Shown piece by piece: positions 57,050 to 64,000 of a stretch of DNA of 64,000 bases. Position numbers and translations under genes: made by a program. The stretch covers positions 1 through 64,000 of the forward strand of contig NZ_ACYY01000001.1 in assembly GCF_000176015.1 (NCBI RefSeq), in the 5' to 3' direction. Position 1 is the stretch's first letter; every line of letters starts with the position of its first letter. The notes beneath the pieces were generated by a model. The model was not told where the DNA came from and did no database searches. It saw nothing but the letters and a program-made list of their open reading frames with translations. Source of the DNA: Rhodobacter ferrooxidans. Lineage in GTDB: Bacteria; Pseudomonadota; Alphaproteobacteria; Rhodobacterales; Rhodobacteraceae.

Positions 57050-58657
57050 ATGCAATTCGATTACATCATTGCCGGCGGCGGCTCGGCCGGTTGCGTGCTG
57101 GCCGCAAGGTTGAGCGAAGACCCCAGAGTGACAGTCTGCCTGATCGAGGCGGGCGGCATGGGACGCAGCTTTTTCATTCGCGCCCCGGCGATGGTGGCGG
57201 CGATGGTGCCGGGGCGGCCGCCAATCCACAACTGGGCGCTGCACACCGTGCCGCAGGCCGGTCTGAACGGGCGGCGCGGGTTTCAGCCACGCGGCAAGGC
57301 GCTGGGGGGCAGTTCTGCCATCAACGCCATGCTCTATGTGCGCGGCCACCCGTCCGACTTTGACGCATGGGCCGATCTGGGCGCCGAGGGCTGGGATTGG
57401 CAGTCGGTGCTGCCGTGGTTCCGCCGCTCCGAAGGCAATGCGCGCGGGGCAGACGACCTGCACGGTGCCACCGGGCCATTGCAGGTCTGCGACCAGTCGG
57501 CACCGCGCAAGATCACCGAAGCTTTCGTGCGGGCCTGCGCCGAGGTGCAAATTCCCACCAACCCCGATTTCAACGGTGCAAGTCAGGAGGGCGCCGGGCT
57601 GTATCAGGTAACGCAGTTCCATCAGGGTGCGCGCAAGGGCCAACGCTGCTCGGTCGCCGCGGCCTATCTGCATCAGGTGATGCGGCGGCCCAACCTGACG
57701 GTGCTGACCGGGGCGCTGGTGGACCGCATCACCCTTGCCGAGGGTCGCGCCACCGGCCTGATCGTGCAGACCCGCGACGGGGAGAAATCCCTGACGGCGC
57801 GACGCGAGGTGATCGTGGCGGCGGGCAGCTTCGGCTCCCCCGCGCTGCTGCTGCGATCGGGCATCGGGCCGGAGCAGGAGTTGCGCGTGCATGGCATCGC
57901 TGTTGCGCATGCGTTGCCCGGCGTGGGGCAGAACCTGCAGGACCATCTGGATTACACCATCAGCCACCACTCCCGACGGCCCGATGTGGTCGGGCTGAAC
58001 CCGCGCGGGCTGTGGCGGCTGGCCAAGGCCGGGTGGCGCTGGCGCAAGACCGGCGCCGGGCTGTTCGCCTCGCCGATGGCCGAGGGTGGGGCTTTCGTGA
58101 AATCCCGCGCCGATCTGCCGGTGCCGGATTTGCAGATGCATTTCGTCATCGGCATCGTCGATCAGCACATGCGCAAGCTGCATCTGGCCGACGGGTTTTC
58201 GGCGCATGTCTGCGTGTTGCGGCCCGAAAGCCGCGGCTCGGTGGGGCTGCTTGATGCCAATCCCGCCAGCCCGCCGCGCATCGACACGGGGTTTCTGTCG
58301 GACCCGCGCGACCTGGCCCTGCTGATGCGCGGCGCCCGGATCACCGAAAGCCTGCTGGCCAGCCCGGCGCTGGCCCCCTGGGTCGGCAAACGGCTTTATC
58401 CGCATGGCGGCTCGGATGCAGCCCTGGAGGCCGATATCCGCGCCCGCGCCGACACCATCTATCACCCGGTCGGCACCTGCCGCATGGGGCAGGATGCGCT
58501 GGCGGTGGTCGATCCGGCGCTGAGGGTGCGCGGCCTGGCGGGGCTGCGGGTAGTGGATGCCTCGGTGATGCCGCGGCTGATCGGCGGCAACACCAATGCC
58601 GCCTGCGTGATGATCGCAGAACGCGCCGCCGAGATGATCCGGCGGCGGCCATCCTGA
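57050..58657 (+). CDS. GMC-family oxidoreductase (choline dehydrogenase-like)
   Basis: A 535-residue FAD enzyme. It opens with FDYIIAGGGSAGCVLAARLS, has the GMC signatures GKALGGSSAINAMLYVRG and AAGSFGSPALLLRSGIGP, and ends with catalytic His/Asn segments YHPVGTCRMG and GGNTNAACVMIAERAA. It oxidises a primary alcohol of unknown identity. The start follows GGGAGAGGCGGC. Confidence 0.92.
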   Translation: MQFDYIIAGGGSAGCVLAARLSEDPRVTVCLIEAGGMGRSFFIRAPAMVAAMVPGRPPIHNWALHTVPQAGLNGRRGFQPRGKALGGSSAINAMLYVRGHPSDFDAWADLGAEGWDWQSVLPWFRRSEGNARGADDLHGATGPLQVCDQSAPRKITEAFVRACAEVQIPTNPDFNGASQEGAGLYQVTQFHQGARKGQRCSVAAAYLHQVMRRPNLTVLTGALVDRITLAEGRATGLIVQTRDGEKSLTARREVIVAAGSFGSPALLLRSGIGPEQELRVHGIAVAHALPGVGQNLQDHLDYTISHHSRRPDVVGLNPRGLWRLAKAGWRWRKTGAGLFASPMAEGGAFVKSRADLPVPDLQMHFVIGIVDQHMRKLHLADGFSAHVCVLRPESRGSVGLLDANPASPPRIDTGFLSDPRDLALLMRGARITESLLASPALAPWVGKRLYPHGGSDAALEADIRARADTIYHPVGTCRMGQDALAVVDPALRVRGLAGLRVVDASVMPRLIGGNTNAACVMIAERAAEMIRRRPS

Positions 58658-58892
58658 CCCGCCCTGATCCGCCGCCCGACCTTGCCGCCCCGGCCGAAGT
58701 TGGGGCCGACATTGACCCGCGCAGGCGGCAAGGTTCGGCAACCCGCTGATTCGAAATGTCGAATTGCCGGGGAATTTCACGCCACCGCATACCGTTGTAT
58801 TCCGTCAACCCCCGGAGATTCGGGCCAAATCGCCGGGCGCGACGAACCGCCGCAAGCCAGCTTTCGCTGCAAGCCGCCCAATCCTGCGGCAC

Positions 58893-58906
58893 TTGATCGG
58901 TGTCAA
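58893..58906 (+). promoter_or_regulatory. FNR-like box
   Basis: TTGAT-CGGT-GTCAA, one mismatch to TTGAT-N4-ATCAA. It lies 190 bases upstream of the small membrane protein. No convincing -10 sits at the class II spacing. Confidence 0.4.
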
Positions 58907-59064
58907 GGCCCGCATATCGGCTTCCCGCGACAGTGCCGCTGTCGTGAAGGGCTTGCATCGGGCGGGCAACGGTAGCACGCTGCACCTTGATCGAACCGCA
59001 TGTTCGGCACAGGGTCTGCCCGTGCCGAGGCATAGGGTCGAGCCTGTATCTGCGCAAGCAAACC

Positions 59065-59078
59065 CACGTCATGACGTG
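59065..59078. promoter_or_regulatory. perfect palindrome CACGTCATGACGTG
   Basis: A 14-base perfect palindrome ends seven bases before the GGAGA ribosome site of the next gene. Without a loop it is more likely a protein-binding site than an RNA hairpin. Confidence 0.45.
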
Positions 59079-59096
59079 AAACAAGGAGACAGTTGA

Positions 59097-59576
59097 ATGC
59101 AAGCAATGACCAAAGGCCGCAGCACGCGGCAAATTCTGGGCGTCGGCCTGATCGCCGGTATCATGGGCGGCGTTGCGGAAATCGCCTGGATCGCGATCTA
59201 CCTGCAACTGCAAGGCGGCGCCTCCAGCGACGTGGCCCGCGGCATTGCCGAAACCGTGTTCCCCGGCACCGAAGCGGCCTCGTTCGCCGTGGTTCTGGGT
59301 CTGGTGATCCACATGGCGCTGGCCGTGGTTCTGGGTGGCGCCGTTGCCGCCCTGTTCAGCCGCGCCTTCCCGCGTCTGGCCGGCACCGTCACCGAATTCG
59401 TCGCCGTTGTCGGCGCGCTGGTTGCGGTCTGGGCGATGAACTTCCTGGTCATCCTGCCGATCGTCAACCCGGCCTTCGTCGAGATCGTGCCCTACGCCGC
59501 CTCGCTGACCTCCAAGGTGCTGTTCGGTGTGGCCGCCGCGATGGTGTTCCACCACTACAACAAAACCCGCGCCTGA
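59097..59576 (+). CDS. small four-helix membrane protein
   Basis: A 159-residue protein of four hydrophobic helices (ILGVGLIAGIMGGVAEIAWI, VVLGLVIHMALAVVLGGAV, FVAVVGALVAVWAMNFLVIL, LLFGVAAAMVFHHY-like end). Two short polar loops contain SSDVARGIAETVFPG and NPAFVEIVP. No family recognised. GGAGA precedes the ATG, and an FNR-like box upstream hints at oxygen-linked expression. Confidence 0.75.
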   Translation: MQAMTKGRSTRQILGVGLIAGIMGGVAEIAWIAIYLQLQGGASSDVARGIAETVFPGTEAASFAVVLGLVIHMALAVVLGGAVAALFSRAFPRLAGTVTEFVAVVGALVAVWAMNFLVILPIVNPAFVEIVPYAASLTSKVLFGVAAAMVFHHYNKTRA

Positions 59577-59616
59577 GTGCGGGGCGGGCTTCGGCCTGCA
59601 CGTTGGTAAATGAAAA

Positions 59617-59650
59617 GCGCCAGCCCTTCGCGGGGCTGGCGTTTGCTTTT
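59617..59650 (+). terminator. intrinsic terminator after the membrane protein gene
   Basis: Stem CGCCAGCCC/GGGCTGGCG with a short loop followed by TTTGCTTTT, between converging genes. Confidence 0.85.
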
Positions 59651-59660
59651 GGGCGGCAGG

Positions 59661-60113
59661 TCAGGCTTCGGGTGGGATAACGCCCTTGCGGAAGATGAAA
59701 CAGCCGTAGAACCGGCGCTCGCCCGACTGGATCACCGCATAGGCGCCCTTGGCGCGTTCGTAGAAATCGAAGCGTTCGATGCCGACCATCGGCCGCGGCC
59801 GGCCTTCGGCTGCGTTCACCGCGGCCTGCACTTCGGCCTGCACTTGGGGGATTTCCGATGGCGCGCCGACCACCTGCATCCGCCCGGCGAAATCATCGAC
59901 AAAGGTGTCCAGCGGCAGCACCGACAGCACCGCCTCTGCCACCTGCGCGGCGGTCAGGTTGTCCATCCGCAGCAATTCGCCCAGCACGGTCTGCCGCGCG
60001 ATGCTGTCGGCGGGAAAGTTGGTGTCGGCGATCACCAGCGTATCGCCATGCCCCATCGCCCGCAGCGCAAACAGCACCTCGGCGTTCAGCCGGTTGTCGA
60101 GTCCCTTCAGCAT
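59661..60113 (-). CDS. RbsD/FucU family sugar mutarotase
   Basis: A 150-residue RbsD/FucU protein that interconverts sugar anomers. MLKGLDNRLNAEVLFAL and MGHGDTLVIADTNFPA (with His22 region) are typical of FucU. ATG 60113 follows AGGAGGACAGG. It is the last gene of the sugar transport operon, so the sugar is probably ribose- or fucose-like. Confidence 0.9.
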   Translation of the reverse strand: MLKGLDNRLNAEVLFALRAMGHGDTLVIADTNFPADSIARQTVLGELLRMDNLTAAQVAEAVLSVLPLDTFVDDFAGRMQVVGAPSEIPQVQAEVQAAVNAAEGRPRPMVGIERFDFYERAKGAYAVIQSGERRFYGCFIFRKGVIPPEA

Positions 60114-60125
60114 CCTGTCCTCCTG

Positions 60126-60764
60126 TCATGCAAACTGTTGCCGCACCGCCTGCGCCAACACCTCGGCCAGCGCCGCATGGGCGCCCGCATCGTAGTGGAT
60201 GCCGTCCAGATCGGACACCGCGATATGATCGGCGGCATCGACCAGCGGCACGCCCGCCCGCACCGCCACCCGCGCCAGCGCCGCGCCCAGTGCCTGCGAC
60301 TTGATCGCCCCGCCCTCGAAAATCTCGGCCAGACAACCGACCTCCAGGATCGGCGGCGGCGCCACCAGCAGCACCGCAGGCGCCGCCCCCTCTGGCCCGC
60401 AACCCGAGGCGCGGATCACCGCGATCAGCTTTTCCAGCGACAGCGCGATGTCGGTGGCATTGACCGAGAACCGCCCCTTCAGGTCATTGGTGCCCAGCTT
60501 CAGGATCACCAGATCCAAGGGCCGGTGCGATTCCAGCAGCGCAGGCAGCAGCCGCAACCCGTTGCGATGCGGCCCCTCCACCGGGTCGTCATGCAGGGTG
60601 GTGCGGCCGGGATGCCCCTCCTCGATCACCTGCCAGCCCGGCAGCGCCCGCGCCAGCAGCCCCGGCCAGCGCAGATCGCGGCCATAGCGCCCGATATCGG
60701 ACAATTCCGCCATCGGCATGGTGCCATGGGTGTTGCTGTCGCCAAAGCACATCAGGCTGCGCAT
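60126..60764 (-). CDS. SGNH/GDSL-type hydrolase
   Basis: A 212-residue SGNH hydrolase with nucleophile motif CFGDSNTHG (Ser10), block III KLGTNDLKG and C-terminal DGIHYDAGAH. These act as arylesterases or carbohydrate deacetylases. Located within the sugar ABC operon, it may deacetylate the imported sugar. No signal peptide. Confidence 0.87.
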   Translation of the reverse strand: MRSLMCFGDSNTHGTMPMAELSDIGRYGRDLRWPGLLARALPGWQVIEEGHPGRTTLHDDPVEGPHRNGLRLLPALLESHRPLDLVILKLGTNDLKGRFSVNATDIALSLEKLIAVIRASGCGPEGAAPAVLLVAPPPILEVGCLAEIFEGGAIKSQALGAALARVAVRAGVPLVDAADHIAVSDLDGIHYDAGAHAALAEVLAQAVRQQFA

Positions 60765-60852
60765 GATCTGCGACCTTTCCCGGTTCCCGGCCCTGTGACC
60801 CAAGCCCAAGGCTAGCGCCGCCTTGCTCCGCTGTCCACGCTTCAGCGTTGGG

Positions 60853-61818
60853 CTACCGCCCCGTCACCGCCCGCCGCCCCAGCGCCGAGATCGACACCGC
60901 CAGCAGGATGATCAGCCCCACCAGCACCTCGCGCACATAGCTATCGACCTGCATCTGGGTCAGGCCATTGTCCATCACCCCCAGCACCACCACGCCCGCC
61001 AGGCTGGCCAGCACCCGCGGCTGGCCGTTTTCGGCCATGGTCATGCCCAGAAACACCGCCGCAATCGCACTCAGCATCAGCCCAGCCCCCTGCGTCGGGT
61101 TGGCCGAGGCGACACGGGCCGCATACATCAGCCCCGCCACCGCCGCCCCCACTCCGGTGAAACCGAACGCGGTCAGCCGCAGCCAGGTCACCCGCACCCC
61201 GGCCAGCCGCGCCGCCTCCATATTGCCGCCAATGGCATACAGACGGCGGCCATAGCTGGTCTGCTCCAGCAGCAGCCAGACCAGCGCCACCACCGCCAGC
61301 GCGGTCAGCGTCAGGTAAGGCAGCACCAACGGCTTGTCGCCGCCCAGTGCAATGCCGCCGCGGGCGAAATCGGCAAAGCCCTGCGGAATGTCGCGCCCGA
61401 AGATGGTCTTGCCGCCCGAGATCACGAAGGCGAGGCCGGAATACATCGTCAGCGTCGCCAGCGTTGCCACGAACGGCAATATCCCGATCAAACTGACCAG
61501 CAGTCCGTTGACCAGCCCGCCCAGCAGCCCCACCGCCAGCGCCGCCGCCACCCCCGCCGCGATGCCGAACCCCTGGACAAACATCACCGCCGCCACCACG
61601 CCCGCCAGCGAGGCCATCGACCCCACCGACAGGTCGAAATCGCCCATCACCATCACCACCGTCATCACCGCCGCCACCACCGCCAGCATCGACACCTGCT
61701 GGCTGATGTTCAGCCAGTTGCGCGCGGTCATGAAGGTGTCGGGCAGGCTGATCCAGAAGAACCCCACCAGCAGAACCATGCCCAGAAGCGTGCCGTAAGT
61801 GCGCAGGAAATGGGCCAT
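60853..61818 (-). CDS. sugar ABC transporter permease (RbsC-like)
   Basis: A 321-residue BPD_transp_2 permease with about ten helices; the motif VMGDFDLSVGSMASLAGVVA and the GGNMEAARLAGV segment are typical. The start at 61818 has GAGGACCGACTG upstream; the alternative at 61848 would overlap the ATPase gene. Confidence 0.92.
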   Translation of the reverse strand: MAHFLRTYGTLLGMVLLVGFFWISLPDTFMTARNWLNISQQVSMLAVVAAVMTVVMVMGDFDLSVGSMASLAGVVAAVMFVQGFGIAAGVAAALAVGLLGGLVNGLLVSLIGILPFVATLATLTMYSGLAFVISGGKTIFGRDIPQGFADFARGGIALGGDKPLVLPYLTLTALAVVALVWLLLEQTSYGRRLYAIGGNMEAARLAGVRVTWLRLTAFGFTGVGAAVAGLMYAARVASANPTQGAGLMLSAIAAVFLGMTMAENGQPRVLASLAGVVVLGVMDNGLTQMQVDSYVREVLVGLIILLAVSISALGRRAVTGR

Positions 61819-61828
61819 CAGTCGGTCC

Positions 61829-63328
61829 TCATCGGGTCGGGCTTTCATAGCAGCGGGCCAGCAGTTCCGCCTCGGTCAACCCTTCGGCGGCCAGGGTCTG
61901 CGTATGCACGCCGCCATGCAAAACCGCAATCCGGTCGCAAAGGCCAATCAGTTCCGGCAGGTCGGACGAGGCGATCAGCACCGCCACCCCCTGCGCGCTG
62001 AGGCCCCGGATCAGGCTGTAGATATCGAACTTCGCGCCCACATCGACGCCACGGGTCGGCTCGTCCAGCAGCAGCACCTTCGGCCGCCCCAGCAAGGCAC
62101 GGGCGAACAGCACCTTCTGCTGATTGCCACCGCTCAACTGCCCCACCGGCTGCCCCGGCCCCCGCGCCTTCAGCCGCACCTCGGCCCCGCGTGCCGCCAC
62201 CGCACCGCGTTCGGCCCGCCGGTCCAGAAACCCCAGCCGCGACAACGCGCCCAAGTGTGGCAAGCTGACGGTTTCCGCCAGCGCCCGCAGCAACATCACC
62301 CCCTCGGCCCGCCGCTCGCGCGGAACGTAAGCCAGCCCCTGCGCCCAGGTGCCCGCCGGAGTGACCGCCAGTGCCGCCCCCGCCAGTTCCACCCGCCCCC
62401 GCCGCGCCACCGCCCCGATCAGCGCCTTCAACGCCGCGTTGCGCCCCGATCCGGCAAGGCCCGCCAGCCCCACCACCTCGCCCGCCCGCAGATCAAGGTC
62501 CAGCGACGCCAGCCCAGCCGCCGCCAACCCCCGCACCGACAGCAGCACCGGCCCCAAAGCCGCCGTCTGTCGCGCCGGATACATGTCGCTCAATTCACGC
62601 CCGGTCATCGCATGGATTAGCCGCGCCTGATCGGTGTCGGCCCGCGCCTCGGTGCTGGTATGCGCGCCGTCGCGCAGCACCGTCACCCGGTCGGCCAGTG
62701 CCAACACCTCGTCCATCCGGTGCGAGACATACAAGACCCCCGCCCCCGCCGCCTTCAACCGCGCAATCGCCGTAAACAACCGCGCGGCCTCGGCCCCGGT
62801 CAGCGCCGCGGTCGGCTCGTCCAGCACATAAAGCCAGGGCGCAGGCCCCGAACCTTGCAGCAAGGTCGCGGCAATCCGCACCAGCATCTGATCGCCCGGC
62901 CCCAGCCGCGCCATCGGCACCCGGGCACCGATATGTCCGACCCCCAGCCGCTGCAACGCCGCCTCGGCCGCAAGATGCAGCGCCCGCCAGTCCACCAGCC
63001 CGAACCGTGTCGGATAGTCCCGCGCCAGATGCATGTTCTCGGCCACCGACAAGCCCGGCACCACCTGCAATTCCTGATGCAGGAACCGCAGCCCCGCCGC
63101 CTCGGCCGCCGCCGGACTGCCCAGCGTCAGCACCCGGCCGTCCAGCAAAATCTCGCCCGCATCCGCCCGTTCCAGCCCCGCCAGAATCCGGATCAGCGTG
63201 CTTTTCCCGGCACCGTTTTCCCCCATCAGCGCATGCACTTCGCCGCCGCGCAGCACCAGCCCCGCACCGTCCAGCGCACGCGCCGCACCATAGGTCTTGA
63301 CCAGACCGGAAAGGCTCAATTGGGGCAT
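61829..63328 (-). CDS. sugar ABC transporter ATPase (tandem domains)
   Basis: A 499-residue double-ATPase. First Walker A GENGAGKST at 36-44, Walker B YVLDEPTAAL; second domain has the usual degenerate Walker A GLAGSGRN and LSGGNQQKVLFARAL signature. I used ATG 63328, aligned to the family start; a GTG at 63358 would add ten residues. Confidence 0.93.
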   Translation of the reverse strand: MPQLSLSGLVKTYGAARALDGAGLVLRGGEVHALMGENGAGKSTLIRILAGLERADAGEILLDGRVLTLGSPAAAEAAGLRFLHQELQVVPGLSVAENMHLARDYPTRFGLVDWRALHLAAEAALQRLGVGHIGARVPMARLGPGDQMLVRIAATLLQGSGPAPWLYVLDEPTAALTGAEAARLFTAIARLKAAGAGVLYVSHRMDEVLALADRVTVLRDGAHTSTEARADTDQARLIHAMTGRELSDMYPARQTAALGPVLLSVRGLAAAGLASLDLDLRAGEVVGLAGLAGSGRNAALKALIGAVARRGRVELAGAALAVTPAGTWAQGLAYVPRERRAEGVMLLRALAETVSLPHLGALSRLGFLDRRAERGAVAARGAEVRLKARGPGQPVGQLSGGNQQKVLFARALLGRPKVLLLDEPTRGVDVGAKFDIYSLIRGLSAQGVAVLIASSDLPELIGLCDRIAVLHGGVHTQTLAAEGLTEAELLARCYESPTR

Positions 63329-63353
63329 GGGCAAACCAGAAACCGGCTTCGCA

Positions 63354-63437
63354 TTCACCTTTGCTCAAATATCCCCGCCGGAGGCACCCAGCCCATCGGC
63401 AGGAGCCTCCGGCGGGGATATTTTCGCAAAGATGAAG
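63354..63437. repeat. dispersed palindrome family A, full copy
   Basis: Left arm TTCACCTTTGCTC plus AAATATCCCCGCCGGAGGC, right arm GCCTCCGGCGGGGATATTTT plus CGCAAAGATGAA. It lies between the binding-protein and ATPase genes, a usual spot for transcript processing that keeps binding-protein output high. Confidence 0.88.
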
Positions 63438-63447
63438 CCGAAAGGCC

Positions 63448-64000
63448 TTATTTCGCGTCCTTCACATTGGCCGCGGTGATCAGCACGGTCGGCACATAGA
63501 CCACGTTCTGCCGCAGCACCTCGCCCGCCAGCACGCGCGCAACGGTGTCGGCGGTGGTGCGGCCAATACCGGCAAAGTCCTGCGCCACCGAGGCTTCGAA
63601 ATTGCCGCCCGCGGCGATGGCGTCGCGCGCCTGCGGATTGGCGTCGATACCGGTGATCACGATGCCTTCACCGCCACGCCCCGCCGCCTCGATCGCCTGC
63701 AAGGCACCCAGGGCAGGCTGGTCCCACGCCGCCCAGACCGCCTTGATGCTGCCCGGCTCGGGGTTGGCGGCCAGGATCGCCTCCATCTTGGCGCGGCTGT
63801 CGGCGATGCCGCCGTCATCGACGTTGGGAGTGATGCGGTCCAACACCTTGATGTCGGGGAAGTTGGCGAACACCGCATCGGCCACCACGCCGCGCACCTG
63901 CACCGGCGGGAAGGCGTCGAAGGTGAACATCACCACATTGCCCGCGCCCGCGATGCGATTGGCGACATAGACCGCGGTTTCGGCGGCCATCGCATAGCCG
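63448..64000 (-). CDS. sugar ABC substrate-binding protein (5' truncated by window)
   Basis: About 184 C-terminal residues of a periplasmic-binding protein of the RbsB type: the first visible part contains AVYVANRIAGAGNVVMFTF, then VWAAWDQPALGALQAIEAAGR and VITGIDANPQARDAI. The N-terminus lies beyond the window edge. It would be the first gene of the sugar operon. Confidence 0.9.
   Translation of the reverse strand, partial: GYAMAAETAVYVANRIAGAGNVVMFTFDAFPPVQVRGVVADAVFANFPDIKVLDRITPNVDDGGIADSRAKMEAILAANPEPGSIKAVWAAWDQPALGALQAIEAAGRGGEGIVITGIDANPQARDAIAAGGNFEASVAQDFAGIGRTTADTVARVLAGEVLRQNVVYVPTVLITAANVKDAK

Larger units (their letters stand above)
58658..59096. other. 439-base intergenic region without a gene
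   Basis: No coding stretch is supportable. It contains an FNR-like box at 58893-58906 and a 14-base palindrome at 59065-59078 next to the following ribosome site. Confidence 0.6.

Noticed and set aside
58764-59096. Plus-strand open frame of about 110 codons before the small membrane protein
   Set aside because: Composition is non-protein-like (Arg/Pro/Ala/Ser), no ribosome site, and it spans the FNR-like box and palindrome.

Overview
This 64 kb, GC-rich window looks like the chromosome of a Rhodobacteraceae-type alphaproteobacterium (Rhodobacter/Tabrizicola/Gemmobacter-like). Supporting signs are chpT and ccrM, the rplU-rpmA-(GNAT)-obgE-proB-proA order, olsBA, DUF2794/DUF3553/DUF4170 proteins, a DUF4170-waaA-lpxK lipid A block, and two families of dispersed intergenic palindromes of a kind I associate with this family. 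No rRNA, tRNA, CRISPR array or intact mobile element was found. It reads as ordinary chromosome with one small transposase graveyard.

Layout. 0.3-4.4 kb: ureohydrolase-amidohydrolase pair, bactofilin, enoyl-CoA hydratase. 4.4-11.4 kb: M32 carboxypeptidase with a divergent CtaA-like protein, TrmJ, ThiE, ornithine-lipid genes olsB-olsA, DUF3553, ChpT. 11.4-16.6 kb: a long minus-strand ribosomal/GTPase/proline operon (rplU to proA) with a clear promoter. 16.6-20.8 kb: DUF2059 protein, degenerate transposase pieces, an MCP chemoreceptor operon and a ribbon-helix-helix protein. 20.8-31 kb: rlmN, a frameshifted IalB-family gene, asparaginase, a four-gene minus-strand operon (two unknown proteins, NlpC/P60, M17 peptidase), carbonic anhydrase and ZapE. 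31.3-33.7 kb: a region of very small secreted or lipid-anchored proteins, including two duplicated FNR-type promoter/leader/lipoprotein units. 33.7-38 kb: flavoprotein, MscS channel, a membrane-tethered winged-helix protein and small secreted proteins. 38-46 kb: rnhB, ccrM, MFS exporter, AlkB, mutY, DUF721, DsbA, CoA-transferase. 46.4-48.8 kb: DUF4170-waaA-lpxK. 48.8-57 kb: a lysine-to-crotonyl-CoA type catabolic operon (saccharopine dehydrogenase-like, aldehyde dehydrogenase, FabD-like acyltransferase, fused E1 alpha-beta dehydrogenase, glutaryl-CoA dehydrogenase) opposite a LysR regulator. 57-64 kb: GMC oxidoreductase, a small membrane protein, and a sugar ABC operon with RbsD/FucU and SGNH proteins, cut by the window end.

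Functional links. ccrM carries three GANTC sites in its own upstream region, and a separate cluster of six GANTC sites lies in 58 bp near the left edge. ChpT (CckA-CtrA phosphorelay) and two CtrA-like boxes fit the same cell-cycle/motility circuitry. The most unusual region is 31.7-32.55 kb: two paralogous promoter-leader-lipoprotein units aligned without gaps from the FNR-like box through two conserved leader hairpins to the start codon. The lysine cluster is also notable because the 2-oxoacid dehydrogenase E1 is a single fused chain next to a FabD-like protein, with no lysine-ketoglutarate reductase, E2 or E3 gene in view.
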